64,000 nucleotides of DNA from Chryseobacterium sp. T16E-39 (GCF_002216065.1 NZ_CP022282.1:3038001-3102000); one strand, 5' to 3'; positions 1 to 8,985 are shown, counted from the stretch's first letter. Notes: generated by a model from the letters alone, not told the origin. Numbers and translations are program-made.

Positions 1-227
1 CTACCACAAAATGCTGTATTTTTTTGTTTTGAAATCTTCTTCAAAAACTCCAGGGCTTCCTCATTTCTATCTGAAACTTCAGAAGCATCCATACAAAAAC
101 CAGTAGAAAACATTTCAGGTAAGAGAAAAAGATCAGCCTCCTGATCATTCAACTCTTCTTCTATTAAACGAAAGTTTTCATTTTTATCTTTCCAGACAAT
201 ATCTAAATTTAATCCCTTAATTTTCAT
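1..227 (-). CDS. Nitrilase-family amidohydrolase (omega-amidase YafV-like), N-terminal part
   Basis: This is the first 75 codons of a gene that runs off the left edge of the window. The reading frame opens at an ATG at 227 and has no stop. It contains LFLLPEMFSTGF, the conserved block around the catalytic Glu (residue 38) of carbon-nitrogen hydrolases. The wording LPEMF-x-x-GF is typical of the YafV/omega-amidase branch, which hydrolyses alpha-ketoglutaramate-type omega-amides. The catalytic Lys and Cys would lie outside the window, so activity cannot be judged. It is divergent from the beta-barrel gene at 330. The family call rests on one strong motif and the N-terminal pattern. Confidence 0.75.
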   Translation of the reverse strand, partial: MKIKGLNLDIVWKDKNENFRLIEEELNDQEADLFLLPEMFSTGFCMDASEVSDRNEEALEFLKKISKQKNTAFCG

Positions 228-279
228 AAAACCATTCAAAATCTTGTATAAAAATAGGATTTTTAATCGATTTCGGTTC

Positions 280-287
280 TATTTTTG
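280..287 (+). promoter_or_regulatory. -7 promoter box of the small beta-barrel gene
   Basis: TATTTTTG fits the Bacteroidota -7 consensus TAnnTTTG and lies 42 bp before the ATG at 330. No convincing -33 element was found at the usual distance. Confidence 0.45.
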
Positions 288-329
288 CAGCTGATTATTA
301 TCAAATAATAGATCTAAAGTTTAAAATTT

Positions 330-770
330 ATGAAGAAATTGGTTTTTATATTTATGGTAATCTTTTGTGGAGCTACCATAAATGCTCAGGCATGGAATGG
401 AAAGGGAGATCAGAAAATACAGCTTGGTTTTAGTGCCTGGGGCTATGGAACAGGGATTACAGGAACTTACGATTATGGTCTCAATAAACTCATCTCCGTA
501 GGAGCGGGCTTAAATGGTTATTTTAGCGGATATAAGAACAACGATAATGATAACAGAGTTTTCATTTTTGGAAGAGTCAATTTTCATTTAAAAGAAGCAT
601 TACAACTTCCTGAAAAGTTAGATATTTATCCGGGTGTCGATCTGGGTATCCTGGGAAAAGATTTTGGAATTGGTGCTCATATTGGTGCCCGCTACTTTTT
701 CACAGAAAAAATCGGGGTATTTGCGGAAGTTGGAAACAATGGCAGCCTTGGAGTTTCTTTAAATTTGTAA
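330..770 (+). CDS. Small outer-membrane beta-barrel protein (DUF6646-like)
   Basis: This 146-residue protein begins with a Sec signal peptide (MKKLVFIFMVIFCGATINAQ) that would be cleaved after AQ. The rest is alternating aromatic and glycine residues (GFSAWGYGTG, GAHIGARYFF, GVSLNL), as in a small outer-membrane beta-barrel, and it ends in a hydrophobic strand. The sequence resembles a Flavobacteriia-specific family that I recall as DUF6646, of unknown function. It is a single gene with its own -7 box and a hairpin terminator immediately after it. No substrate or partner can be inferred. Confidence 0.7.
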   Translation: MKKLVFIFMVIFCGATINAQAWNGKGDQKIQLGFSAWGYGTGITGTYDYGLNKLISVGAGLNGYFSGYKNNDNDNRVFIFGRVNFHLKEALQLPEKLDIYPGVDLGILGKDFGIGAHIGARYFFTEKIGVFAEVGNNGSLGVSLNL

Positions 771-790
771 AAACAGTCTTAATATATGAC

Positions 791-819
791 AAAGCTTCTC
801 TATATGAGGAGCTTTTTTA
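791..819 (+). terminator. Intrinsic terminator after the beta-barrel gene
   Basis: A 9-bp stem (AAGCTTCTC/GAGGAGCTT, one G-T pair) with a TATAT loop is followed by a T run. Confidence 0.75.
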
Positions 820-850
820 TTTGGCATAGTTTTGATAATTGTTACCTTTG
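820..850 (+). promoter_or_regulatory. rseP promoter
   Basis: TTTG at 820-823 and TACCTTTG at 843-850 are separated by 19 bp, matching the Bacteroidota -33/-7 promoter. The box ends 23 bp before the rseP ATG. Confidence 0.7.
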
Positions 851-873
851 CAAATTAAATCTAAAATTTATTA

Positions 874-2223
874 ATGGAATTAGCAATTAAAATTTTTCAA
901 TTCATATTAAGCATTTCTATCTTAGTTATTCTTCATGAACTTGGTCACTTTCTACCAGCTAAATGGTTTAAAACCAAAGTAGAGAAGTTTTACCTATTTT
1001 TCGATCCTTACTTTTCTATAGTAAAGAAAAAAATCGGTGAGACTGAATATGGTATCGGATGGCTTCCTTTTGGAGGATATGTGAAAATTGCCGGAATGGT
1101 GGATGAAAGTATGGATACGGAGCAATTGAAACAGCCTGCACAACCATGGGAGTTTCGTGCAAAACCAGCTTGGCAGAGATTAATCATTATGATGGGTGGG
1201 GTTACTGTAAACTTTTTCCTTGCCTGGTTAATATACAGCTGCCTTTCTCTTTTTAATGGAGAAATGTATACAGATCTTACCAAATTTGATAATGGTATCG
1301 GTGTAACGGAAGCTGGTAAAAAAATGGGATTCCAAAGTGGTGATAAAATCGTTTCTATAGATGGAAAACCTGCAGAAAGATTGGAAAATTCGGCTATTAA
1401 TATACTTTTCAGTGACAAGGTTACTGTTCTTAGAAATGGAAAAGAAGTAACATTCAAAGTAAATGAAGATGGTGTAGCTGATGTGATCAAACAAAGAGAA
1501 GCAAAGCTGTACATTACACCTAGAATTCCGATGATCATTGACTCTTTAGCAACTCCTTCTTCTAAAGCATCCGGATTGGCTAAAGGCGATAGAATTATAG
1601 CAATTAATGGGAAATCTACCCCCTTCTTCGATGAAGTAAGTTCAACATTAGCAGAAAACAAGGGAAAAACAGTCAGTATCGAGGTAACCCGTGGTGCTGA
1701 AAAACAGACCATCTCTGCACCGGTAGATAAAAATGGTAAGTTGGGAATTGCAGTTGATCAAAAAAGTCTTGCAAGTGTAGTAACGGATAAAAAATATTCT
1801 TTTGGAGAATCTATCCCAAGAGGACTTGAAAGAACAATTGAAGCTTTAACTATGCAGGTAAAGCAATTCAAAATCATGTTCAATTCTAAAATTCAAGGAT
1901 ACAAAAATGTAGGCGGACCTATTGCAATTGTGAAATCGATGCCTGTAAACAAAGCTGCAGATGGTAGTTTTGCGATTAACTGGCCAGCGTTTTGGAGCTT
2001 TACAGCAATGTTCTCGATCTGGTTAGCATTTCTGAACCTTATCCCTATTCCAGGGCTTGATGGTGGACATGTTATTTTCACATTATATGAAATTATTGTT
2101 GGAAAACCAGTTCCTCAAAAGGTATTGGAAAACGCACAGATGATTGGTGTTATCTTCCTGTTAGGCTTGATGTTACTGATTTTCGGAAGCGACATATTCA
2201 AAATATTTACAGGAAAATTATAA
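874..2223 (+). CDS. rseP: RIP metalloprotease RseP (site-2 protease)
   Basis: This 449-residue integral-membrane zinc protease cuts anti-sigma factors or signal-peptide remnants within the membrane. HELGH at residues 21-25 in the first transmembrane helix supplies the zinc ligands and catalytic Glu. The C-terminal NLIPIPGLDGGH at about 388-399 holds the third zinc ligand Asp. Between them are two PDZ-like segments (around GFQSGDKIVSIDGK and GLAKGDRIIAING), which normally gate substrate access. Length and motif order match the RseP/YaeL family. It stands alone between its own promoter and a tRNA gene, not in the bacterial dxr-rseP-bamA arrangement. Confidence 0.95.
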   Translation: MELAIKIFQFILSISILVILHELGHFLPAKWFKTKVEKFYLFFDPYFSIVKKKIGETEYGIGWLPFGGYVKIAGMVDESMDTEQLKQPAQPWEFRAKPAWQRLIIMMGGVTVNFFLAWLIYSCLSLFNGEMYTDLTKFDNGIGVTEAGKKMGFQSGDKIVSIDGKPAERLENSAINILFSDKVTVLRNGKEVTFKVNEDGVADVIKQREAKLYITPRIPMIIDSLATPSSKASGLAKGDRIIAINGKSTPFFDEVSSTLAENKGKTVSIEVTRGAEKQTISAPVDKNGKLGIAVDQKSLASVVTDKKYSFGESIPRGLERTIEALTMQVKQFKIMFNSKIQGYKNVGGPIAIVKSMPVNKAADGSFAINWPAFWSFTAMFSIWLAFLNLIPIPGLDGGHVIFTLYEIIVGKPVPQKVLENAQMIGVIFLLGLMLLIFGSDIFKIFTGKL

Positions 2224-2249
2224 GATTTTTCAAATTTTCAAAAGAAAAA

Positions 2250-2281
2250 TTTGTGTGGTATAGATATTCGTCCTATATTTG
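2250..2281 (+). promoter_or_regulatory. Promoter of tRNA-Asn copy 1
   Basis: TTTG at 2250-2253 and TATATTTG at 2274-2281 are spaced by 20 bp. The downstream stretch beginning GCACCACTTAAAA is shared with copy 2. Confidence 0.75.
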
Positions 2282-2303
2282 CACCACTTAAAAATAAGGA
2301 CAT

Positions 2304-2377
2304 TCCTCCTTAGCTCAGTTGGTTAGAGCATCTGACTGTTAATCAGAGGGTCGCTGGTTCGAGCCCAGCAGGAGGAG
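2304..2377 (+). tRNA. tRNA-Asn(GTT), copy 1
   Basis: It folds as a full cloverleaf. The acceptor stem is TCCTCCT/AGGAGGA with discriminator G, and the T arm is GCTGG-TTCGAGC-CCAGC. The anticodon loop is CTGTTAA with GTT at 2338-2340, which reads Asn codons. CCA follows directly at 2378-2380, so this copy encodes its own 3' end. The 74-nt body is identical to the copy at 6695. Confidence 0.97.
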
Positions 2378-2380
2378 CCA

Positions 2381-2412
2381 AAAGACTTACAGAAATGTAG
2401 GTCTTTTTTTTT
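2381..2412 (+). terminator. Terminator of tRNA-Asn copy 1
   Basis: A 10-bp stem AAAGACTTAC/GTAGGTCTTT with loop AGAAAT is followed by a long T run. The same hairpin follows tRNA copy 2. Confidence 0.85.
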
Positions 2413-2574
2413 GCTTTATATTCTTCAAATTCCTATAATTTAACTGCCCGGAACTCTTTACTTTTTTTTAAAAAATACTAGATATTTGTAACTTATTATT
2501 AAGTTTTCATACTCTTTAGTAAAGGGGTTTTTAGAACCCTCTTTTACAATCTTGTATACATATTGAAATATCCC

Positions 2575-5500
2575 ATGAGAAAAATTTTTGTTTCGGTATT
2601 AGCTGCTTTTGCCGCTATTCAGGTTTCAGCCCAGGAAAAGTCTTATTTTTTATCAAGTCCATCATTAAGCCCTGATGGAAAAACTGCTTATTTTGCTTAT
2701 GACGGAGATATCTGGAAAGTAGATTCCAATGGTGGAAATGCTTCAAGAATTACCGCTTTGGACGGAGAAGAAATCAATCCACGTGTTTCACCTGACGGGA
2801 AATGGCTTGCATTCAGCTCCAATCAATATGGAAATTATGACGTTTACGTAATGCCTGCTGAAGGAGGTACGATCAAACAACTTACTTTCCATACCGGAAA
2901 AGACGAAATAGAAAACTGGGGATGGGATAGCAAAACCATTTATTTTACATCTAGCAGAAATAATAATTTTGGAAGTTTTAAAACGAGTATTGTAGGAAAA
3001 ACCCCGCAAAAACTTTTTAACAATTATTTCAACAATACGAATGGGCTTGCCGAGACTCCTTCAGGCGAATATCTTTTCACCAATTCATCAGAAAGTGCGA
3101 ACCAAGTTCACAGAAAACATTACAAGGGAGAAAACAATCCTGATATTTTAGGGTTCAACCCTAAGAATAATACCTTCAAACAGTATACAAACTACGAGGG
3201 GAAAGATTTCAATCCAACTGTAGATAAAAACGGGGTGATCTATTTTATTTCCGATGAAAATAACAATGAATACAATTTATATAAAATTGAAAATGGGAAG
3301 AAGGTAGCGCTAAGCCAGTTCAGCACTTCTATCAAAAAGCCATTTGTTTCTGCGGACGGATCTAAAGTAATTTTTGAAAAAGATTACCAACTTTATACGT
3401 ATGATGTCGCTACAAAGAATACAAAATCACTGAGCATTAGCTTAAACACCAACAAAACACTGGAAAAAGAGCAAAACTTCATGACCGAGAATAATATTTC
3501 TTATTATGACGTTTCTCCAGATGGAAAAAAAATGGCCTTTGTAAGCAGAGGTGTTTTATTTGTTTCTGACATTGAGGGCAAGTTCACCCAACAAATTTCC
3601 AATGGGAAAGAACGCGTCATGGAAGTAAAATGGCTGAAAGATAACCGCACATTACTTTTTAATCAAACTGATAAAGGATATCAAAACTGGTTTAGCATTT
3701 CTGCAGACGGTAAAGGTGAAGTAAAACAATTGACAAAGGATTTGCGTAACAACCGTAATTTAACCCTTAATCATGATCTGACAAAAGGAGTGTATTTAAG
3801 TGGAAGGGACGAGGTAAGGTTAATAGATTTAAAAAATTTCAATTCTACCACGATCGTAAATGATGAAATCTGGGCTTTTCAAAATTCAATCCCTTCATTT
3901 TCTCCCAATGATGAATATGTACTATTCTCAGCAAAAAGAAATTTCGAACTGGATATTTTTATTTATAACATTAAAAAAGGTCAAACGATAAACCTTACCA
4001 ATACCGGTGTTTCAGAAGAAGACCCTTACTGGTCTCCCAATGGAAAGTATATTTATTTTACCAGCGACAGAACCAGTCCGTCTTATCCTTTAGGAATGCA
4101 AAAATCCAATATTTACCGAATGGCGCTGGATTGGTTTGATGAACCCTACAAATCTGAAAAATTTGACAAGCTTTTTATTGAAGAGAAAAAAGAAACCAAA
4201 ACTGACGAGGATAAAAAGGATAATAAAGAAAAAAAAGGTGAGAAGGAGGAGGAAAATAAAGAGAAAAAGGAAGCAAAGGAACCCATTGTAAAAGAACTAA
4301 GGGTTAACCCTGAAAATGCATTGGAAAGAATCGAGATGGTTACTGACAGATATGGATATCAGGATGACCCAATTGTTTTTGCAGATGACAAGAAAGAAAT
4401 CTTGTTTTTTAATTCCAATCAGGATAACGGAAAAAAACAGCTTTTCAAAAAAGTATTTACTGATTTCGAACCTGCCAAATCTGAGAAGGTTTTCGATAAG
4501 GCGGCTAGCTATATGACCAAAAACGATAAAAATCTTTTTGCATTAATAGAAGGCAATATCTATAAAATGACACTGGCGGCTTTAAAGCCGGAGAAAATAA
4601 GCATCCAGTACACTTTTGATAAAAATCTGGCATCAGAATTCACTCAAATGTTTGACGAAGCCTGGACTGGTGTTGAAGAAAACTTTTATGATCAGAAGTT
4701 TCATGGCATTGATTGGAAAGCAAAAAAGGAACAATATGCCAGATACCTTCCTTATGTAAATAATAGAAATGATCTGAGAATTTTATTAAATGATCTTTTA
4801 GGTGAACTTAACTCTTCACACATCGGGTTTGCTTCTACCGGAAAAGAAGAAACCAGGTACCTGAATTATTTTACCAACGAAACCGGAATTATATTTAAGA
4901 AAGATGAACCTTATACCGTAGAAAGCATTGTTCGTAAATCTCCGGCATTCCGCTCAGGTGTTGATATTAACCCGGGAGACAAATTGTTGACTGTAAATGG
5001 GAAAAACGTTGATTCTAATGAAAACCGTGAGGCTTATTTCACTAGTCCAAAAAAGCAGGAAGAGTTGATCCTTAGCTTTAGTCGTAGCGGCAAAAACATA
5101 ACCACCAAAGTGCATCCTGTCTCAAATATGGAATTAAAAGGATTGCTTTATGATGACTGGATCTTTAACAACCGTCAACGTGTTAATACTCTCAGCAATA
5201 ACCGTATTGCTTATTCATACATGAAAAATATGTCTACTGATGAATTGGATCATTTTCTTTTAGATATGGTAGAGCAGGAAAACAGAAAAGACGCCGTCAT
5301 TCTTGATCTCCGTTATAATACCGGTGGAAATGTACATGATAAAGTATTAAATTTCCTTGCACAAAAGCCTTATTTACAATGGAAATACCGTGAGGGAAAA
5401 ATGACTACACAACCAAACTTTGCCCCTTCAGGAAAACCTATTGTTTTGCTTATTAATGAAGGTTCACTAAGTGATGCTGAAATAACTGCGGCTGGTTTCA

Positions 5501-5754
5501 AAGCTCTAAAACTGGGAAAAATTATTGGTCAGGATACCTATCGCTGGATTATCTTCACTTCATCAAAAGGTCTCGTAGATAACTCTTCTTACAGACTTCC
5601 TTCATGGGGTACCTATACTCTGGACGGGCAGAATCTGGAAAAAACAGGTGTAAAGCCGGATATTTATATTAAAAATAGTTTTATGGACCGTCAGTTGGAT
5701 AACGACCCTCAACTGGAACGGGCAGTTCAGGAAATACTTAAAGATTTAAAATAA
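2575..5754 (+). CDS. Tricorn-like S41 family peptidase with beta-propeller domain
   Basis: A large exported protease of about 1059 residues. The first ATG is at 2575; an in-frame TTG at 2563 would only lengthen the signal peptide (MRKIFVSVLAAFAAIQVSAQ). The N-terminal half contains TolB/PD40-type propeller repeats (SPDGKTAYFAYDGDIWKV, SPDGKWLAFSSNQYG, SPNGKYIYFTSDRT). A very Lys/Glu-rich linker follows near residues 540-575. The C-terminal half has a core around GELNSSHIGF (candidate catalytic His), a PDZ domain (GVDINPGDKLLTVNGK) and an S41 fold with LRYNTGGNVHD and NEGSLSDAE, which holds the nucleophile Ser near residue 966. Tricorn homologs degrade peptides into small fragments. Here it probably acts in the periplasm on imported peptides. 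It is a monocistronic gene. Confidence 0.9.
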   Translation: MRKIFVSVLAAFAAIQVSAQEKSYFLSSPSLSPDGKTAYFAYDGDIWKVDSNGGNASRITALDGEEINPRVSPDGKWLAFSSNQYGNYDVYVMPAEGGTIKQLTFHTGKDEIENWGWDSKTIYFTSSRNNNFGSFKTSIVGKTPQKLFNNYFNNTNGLAETPSGEYLFTNSSESANQVHRKHYKGENNPDILGFNPKNNTFKQYTNYEGKDFNPTVDKNGVIYFISDENNNEYNLYKIENGKKVALSQFSTSIKKPFVSADGSKVIFEKDYQLYTYDVATKNTKSLSISLNTNKTLEKEQNFMTENNISYYDVSPDGKKMAFVSRGVLFVSDIEGKFTQQISNGKERVMEVKWLKDNRTLLFNQTDKGYQNWFSISADGKGEVKQLTKDLRNNRNLTLNHDLTKGVYLSGRDEVRLIDLKNFNSTTIVNDEIWAFQNSIPSFSPNDEYVLFSAKRNFELDIFIYNIKKGQTINLTNTGVSEEDPYWSPNGKYIYFTSDRTSPSYPLGMQKSNIYRMALDWFDEPYKSEKFDKLFIEEKKETKTDEDKKDNKEKKGEKEEENKEKKEAKEPIVKELRVNPENALERIEMVTDRYGYQDDPIVFADDKKEILFFNSNQDNGKKQLFKKVFTDFEPAKSEKVFDKAASYMTKNDKNLFALIEGNIYKMTLAALKPEKISIQYTFDKNLASEFTQMFDEAWTGVEENFYDQKFHGIDWKAKKEQYARYLPYVNNRNDLRILLNDLLGELNSSHIGFASTGKEETRYLNYFTNETGIIFKKDEPYTVESIVRKSPAFRSGVDINPGDKLLTVNGKNVDSNENREAYFTSPKKQEELILSFSRSGKNITTKVHPVSNMELKGLLYDDWIFNNRQRVNTLSNNRIAYSYMKNMSTDELDHFLLDMVEQENRKDAVILDLRYNTGGNVHDKVLNFLAQKPYLQWKYREGKMTTQPNFAPSGKPIVLLINEGSLSDAEITAAGFKALKLGKIIGQDTYRWIIFTSSKGLVDNSSYRLPSWGTYTLDGQNLEKTGVKPDIYIKNSFMDRQLDNDPQLERAVQEILKDLK

Positions 5755-5789
5755 AAATAGGGCTTACATTTCTGTAAGCCCTATTTTTT
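5755..5789 (+). terminator. Terminator of the S41 peptidase gene
   Basis: A perfect 13-bp stem beginning directly after the stop codon (AAATAGGGCTTAC / GTAAGCCCTATTT, loop ATTTCT) precedes a T run. Confidence 0.9.
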
Positions 5790-5839
5790 GCATATAATTT
5801 GCTTGACAGAGATTAACAATAGTAAATAATATAGATACA

Positions 5840-6559
5840 ATGCCTTACTTATCCCGGATCTATTTAAATGATGATCATCCAAAAGATTTCCCCTTCAATC
5901 TTCCTTTTCTAAGCAACGGATTGGATCTTAAATTTAGAAGTAATGTCACCTTTTTCGTTGGAGAAAATGGAATTGGCAAATCGACATTATTGGAAGCCAT
6001 TGCAGAAAAATGTGGGTTCAACGTATCAGGAGGCAACCGAAATCACAATTATAGTTCCCACAAAACAGAATCTGAACTATCAGAATATCTGACACTTTCA
6101 TGGGACACAAAAACCGCACAAGGTTTTTTCATGAGAGCGGAAAGCTTTTTTAACTTCGCTACCTATATTGACGAGGTAGCACAGGAAGACAGGAGGGTTC
6201 TGGATGCTTATGGTGGAAAATCATTGCATCAACAATCACATGGCGAAGCATTCTTATCATTATTCCACAATCATTTTCAGAAAGGCATTTATATTCTCGA
6301 TGAGCCAGAGTCTGCCCTTTCCCCGCAAAGACAGCTTTCCCTATTATCGATTATTCATAAATTAGAAAAGTCCCGACAAGCTCAGTTTATCATTTCCAGC
6401 CATTCCCCTATTTTAATGAGCTATCCCGATGCAGAAGTTTATCTACTGGACGATAAAATTCAACAAATCCATTATAAAGAAACCGAACACTATCAACTTA
6501 CAAAGAGTTTTTTAGAATCCCCGGAGCTGTATTTTCGGCATTTATTTGAAGATATTTAA
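5840..6559 (+). CDS. Stand-alone AAA/ABC-type ATPase (COG3910-like)
   Basis: A 239-residue soluble ATPase with no transporter partner. Walker A is GENGIGKST at residues 41-49. An ABC-type signature-like segment is LHQQSHGEAFLSLF, Walker B is YILDEPESAL with D154-E155, and the switch His is in FIISSHSPIL. The order and length match predicted ATPases of the COG3910 type, which are related to the SMC/RecF-like nucleotide-binding folds. Their role is not established. It sits between the S41 peptidase and the second tRNA-Asn gene, so context does not suggest a function. Confidence 0.85.
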   Translation: MPYLSRIYLNDDHPKDFPFNLPFLSNGLDLKFRSNVTFFVGENGIGKSTLLEAIAEKCGFNVSGGNRNHNYSSHKTESELSEYLTLSWDTKTAQGFFMRAESFFNFATYIDEVAQEDRRVLDAYGGKSLHQQSHGEAFLSLFHNHFQKGIYILDEPESALSPQRQLSLLSIIHKLEKSRQAQFIISSHSPILMSYPDAEVYLLDDKIQQIHYKETEHYQLTKSFLESPELYFRHLFEDI

Positions 6560-6640
6560 ATTTCATTACAAAACAGGTTAAATATTTCTTATTGAAATTC
6601 ACATATTTAGTCTAAAATCACTGATAATTGCGTGTAAAAC

Positions 6641-6671
6641 TTGCTTGATATTAATATTCATATTATATTTG
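6641..6671 (+). promoter_or_regulatory. Promoter of tRNA-Asn copy 2
   Basis: TTG at 6641-6643 and TATATTTG at 6664-6671 are separated by 20 bp, the same geometry as the copy 1 promoter. Confidence 0.65.
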
Positions 6672-6694
6672 CACCACTTAAAACAAAGGAAAAT

Positions 6695-6768
6695 TCCTCC
6701 TTAGCTCAGTTGGTTAGAGCATCTGACTGTTAATCAGAGGGTCGCTGGTTCGAGCCCAGCAGGAGGAG
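6695..6768 (+). tRNA. tRNA-Asn(GTT), copy 2
   Basis: The 74-nt body is identical to copy 1, with anticodon GTT at 6729-6731. Unlike copy 1 it is followed by CAA rather than CCA, so the CCA tail must be added after transcription. Promoter, leader and terminator are also near-identical, showing that a whole transcription unit was duplicated. It may mark the left boundary of a decayed insertion (see the fragment at 9242). Confidence 0.97.
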
Positions 6769-6771
6769 CAA

Positions 6772-6801
6772 AAAGACTTACAGAAATGTAGGTCTTTTTT
6801 T
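6772..6801 (+). terminator. Terminator of tRNA-Asn copy 2
   Basis: The same hairpin as behind copy 1 (AAAGACTTAC, loop AGAAAT, GTAGGTCTTT), followed by T residues. Confidence 0.85.
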
Positions 6802-7000
6802 ATGCCTACTTAATTTCCGTGAGTATAGATTAAAATCTAATACGTCAAGTCTTGGCGCACTCAATTCCTAACTTTACTTTATAATAGATAGAAAAGTAAA
6901 GATTTCCATAGTAAAACATCTCAATTAAAAGACACAGAAAACCCTATACTGTGAATTAAAAAATATTTTTATATTAGCAAAGTAAAAACACAAACAATCA

Positions 7001-8374
7001 ATGAAGAAAAATTTAATTATTCGGCTGGTGCTTTCCATAGCACTGGTTACCTTTATGGGCTCCTGTAGCTCTGAAGAAGACCTCTTCATCAGGAAAGAAG
7101 AAAAGTATTCAAAAAAATTTCAGGTATTTACTTCTAAAAAAGAGGAAGCTGTTAACTATGGGAATGGCTTTAAAACTTTATTAGAACGTTATGATGAAAT
7201 CAAGAATGTTCAACACACTTTAAAATCAATTAAAAAAGCTTGGAAAAATTCATCAAAAATAGCTGATGAATTTGTAGAATTTAATATTAGGTCTCAGGAC
7301 ATAACAACTAATAATAAAGAAAAATATACTCTTTTTCCTCTAATCAAAAATTATACTGTAGGAGGAATAATTATCGCTGTTTTAAAAGAGAATGATACGC
7401 AGGTAGAATTTCTAAAAATGTCTTCTGATGCTGACAATTATAATGAAATATTAGGATTATTCCGGGCTCAATACTTAAAAAGCAATTTAAAAAATAAAAA
7501 TTTAAATAAAGGAGCTGGAGGACCATGTGGTTTTGATGGTGCCCCTCCATGTGATATAGAAACTGTAGTTATTACCATCGGAGGAGGGGGTGGCGGAGGT
7601 TCTTTACCTCCAGGAGGCGGCTGGGTTCCGCCAGGAGGATGTGGACCTTATGAAGATTGCCTACATAATCCTGACGCAGGAGGAACTGCTGGAAGTGGAG
7701 ATACTCCTAATAATAATCAAAATGCAAATCCTTGTGAGAAAACCAAAAGTAACTTAGAAAATCCTAACATAAAGTCAAAAATTGCTGAACTGAAAACACA
7801 ATCAACACAGGGAGGAGAAAAAGGTGTGATGTTTAAAGCAGATGGTACTCCTTCAGCAACAAAACTCGGCGGTGATCATAATGTGGATTTTGGTAATAAA
7901 ACAGGATATCAAGGAGGCTATCATAATCATACACCCACGGGTATACCAATGCTTTCCCCTCCGGATATTGATCAACTTTTGCAATTTGCATTAGCACAAG
8001 GAAATGGAAACCCTACAAATGCTAGTAATGCATATATAGGAATGGTAGCTCCTAATGGCATGCATTATGTGATATCTTTTAATGGAACTTATAATGATGC
8101 ATTAGTAACTTTTTCACAAGAACAACTAAAACAATTAAAAGATGATTATAGAGATTTAGCCAATGATTTGACTTCAATCATAGTAAGCGGAACACAATAT
8201 ATTAATAGTGATGGTTCGATAAATCATCTAGGAGCAGAAAAATTATTTTTTACTATTTTAAAAAAAATGAATTTAGAAGGGAAGATCAATCTACAAAGAA
8301 TTGAAAGCACGGGAACAATTCAAAACATAAATTTGAATAGTAATAACCAACCTACTCCAACTCCATGTTCTTAA
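7001..8374 (+). CDS. Lipoprotein with Gly-rich linker and JAMM-like C-terminal motif
   Basis: This 457-residue protein has a lipoprotein signal with Cys22 (FMGSC). An N-terminal Lys-rich segment is followed by a low-complexity linker at about 190-240 (GGGGGGGS, PPGGGWVPPGG) with several Cys residues. The C-terminal part contains GGYHNHTPTG and MLSPPDIDQL. This HxH followed by SxxD resembles the JAMM/MPN+ zinc-peptidase signature, and GGEKGVMF upstream could supply the Glu. The spacing from HxH to Ser is eight residues instead of the canonical seven, so catalysis is an inference. It is followed by a DUF6705-like gene 14 bp downstream. The pair lies in an accessory stretch after tRNA-Asn and could be a surface-exposed or toxin-like module. 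Confidence 0.6.
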   Translation: MKKNLIIRLVLSIALVTFMGSCSSEEDLFIRKEEKYSKKFQVFTSKKEEAVNYGNGFKTLLERYDEIKNVQHTLKSIKKAWKNSSKIADEFVEFNIRSQDITTNNKEKYTLFPLIKNYTVGGIIIAVLKENDTQVEFLKMSSDADNYNEILGLFRAQYLKSNLKNKNLNKGAGGPCGFDGAPPCDIETVVITIGGGGGGGSLPPGGGWVPPGGCGPYEDCLHNPDAGGTAGSGDTPNNNQNANPCEKTKSNLENPNIKSKIAELKTQSTQGGEKGVMFKADGTPSATKLGGDHNVDFGNKTGYQGGYHNHTPTGIPMLSPPDIDQLLQFALAQGNGNPTNASNAYIGMVAPNGMHYVISFNGTYNDALVTFSQEQLKQLKDDYRDLANDLTSIIVSGTQYINSDGSINHLGAEKLFFTILKKMNLEGKINLQRIESTGTIQNINLNSNNQPTPTPCS

Positions 8375-8388
8375 ATAAAAATAAAAAT

Positions 8389-8961
8389 ATGAAAATAATA
8401 ACAAATTTCAAGACCATACTATTATTCAGCTTCATTATTAGTGCTCTATCATGCGAAGCACAAATAATCCCTTTGAATACAGGAATATTGAGCATTCCTG
8501 AAAATGCATATGTTAAAGATTCAAACAACGAATTAATGCCTTACATAGGTACATATAAAGCTAATTTTCAAGGAAAAGAAATTACTTTATTTATTAATAA
8601 AGAAGAAAAAAGAATAGTCAAAAGAATTGACAAACAATTCTATAGAGATGCATTAGTGGTGAAATACATTGTGAAAAATGCTACAGGAACGATTTTGCAA
8701 GACACTCAAAACAATAACAGTCAAGGCATCTATCTTATTAGTAGTAATATGAAATCGGGAAATACTGTTAGATTAATCTATAGTGGTACTAATTGTGGTG
8801 TAGGTTGGGGAGATATTTTCTTAAAAAAAATCAATTCAACACAAATCTCTTGGGAATATCGTCCAGATGATATCATAATTGATAGTAGTAAATGTCCAAG
8901 TGGTACAGATATAAATATCTATTTACCTGAAACAAAGGACTTGATATTTACTAAACAATAG
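8389..8961 (+). CDS. DUF6705-like small lipoprotein
   Basis: A 190-residue protein when started at the ATG at 8389. An in-frame ATG at 8365 overlaps the previous gene and would put nine charged residues before the signal peptide. The signal ends in SALSC with Cys22, so it is probably a lipoprotein. The start of the mature protein (QIIPLNTG, ENAYVKDSNNELMPYIGTYKANFQGKEITLFI) matches a family I recall as DUF6705, which is common and multicopy in Chryseobacterium and Flavobacterium. Its function is unknown. It is probably cotranscribed with the JAMM-like lipoprotein and is followed by a terminator. Confidence 0.7.
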   Translation: MKIITNFKTILLFSFIISALSCEAQIIPLNTGILSIPENAYVKDSNNELMPYIGTYKANFQGKEITLFINKEEKRIVKRIDKQFYRDALVVKYIVKNATGTILQDTQNNNSQGIYLISSNMKSGNTVRLIYSGTNCGVGWGDIFLKKINSTQISWEYRPDDIIIDSSKCPSGTDINIYLPETKDLIFTKQ

Positions 8962-8985
8962 AACTGTTTATTTTTTTAAATAATT

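Noticed and set aside
1008..1712. 234-residue minus-strand frame inside rseP
   Set aside because: It lies fully within a gene with clear RIP protease motifs and has no recognisable domain.
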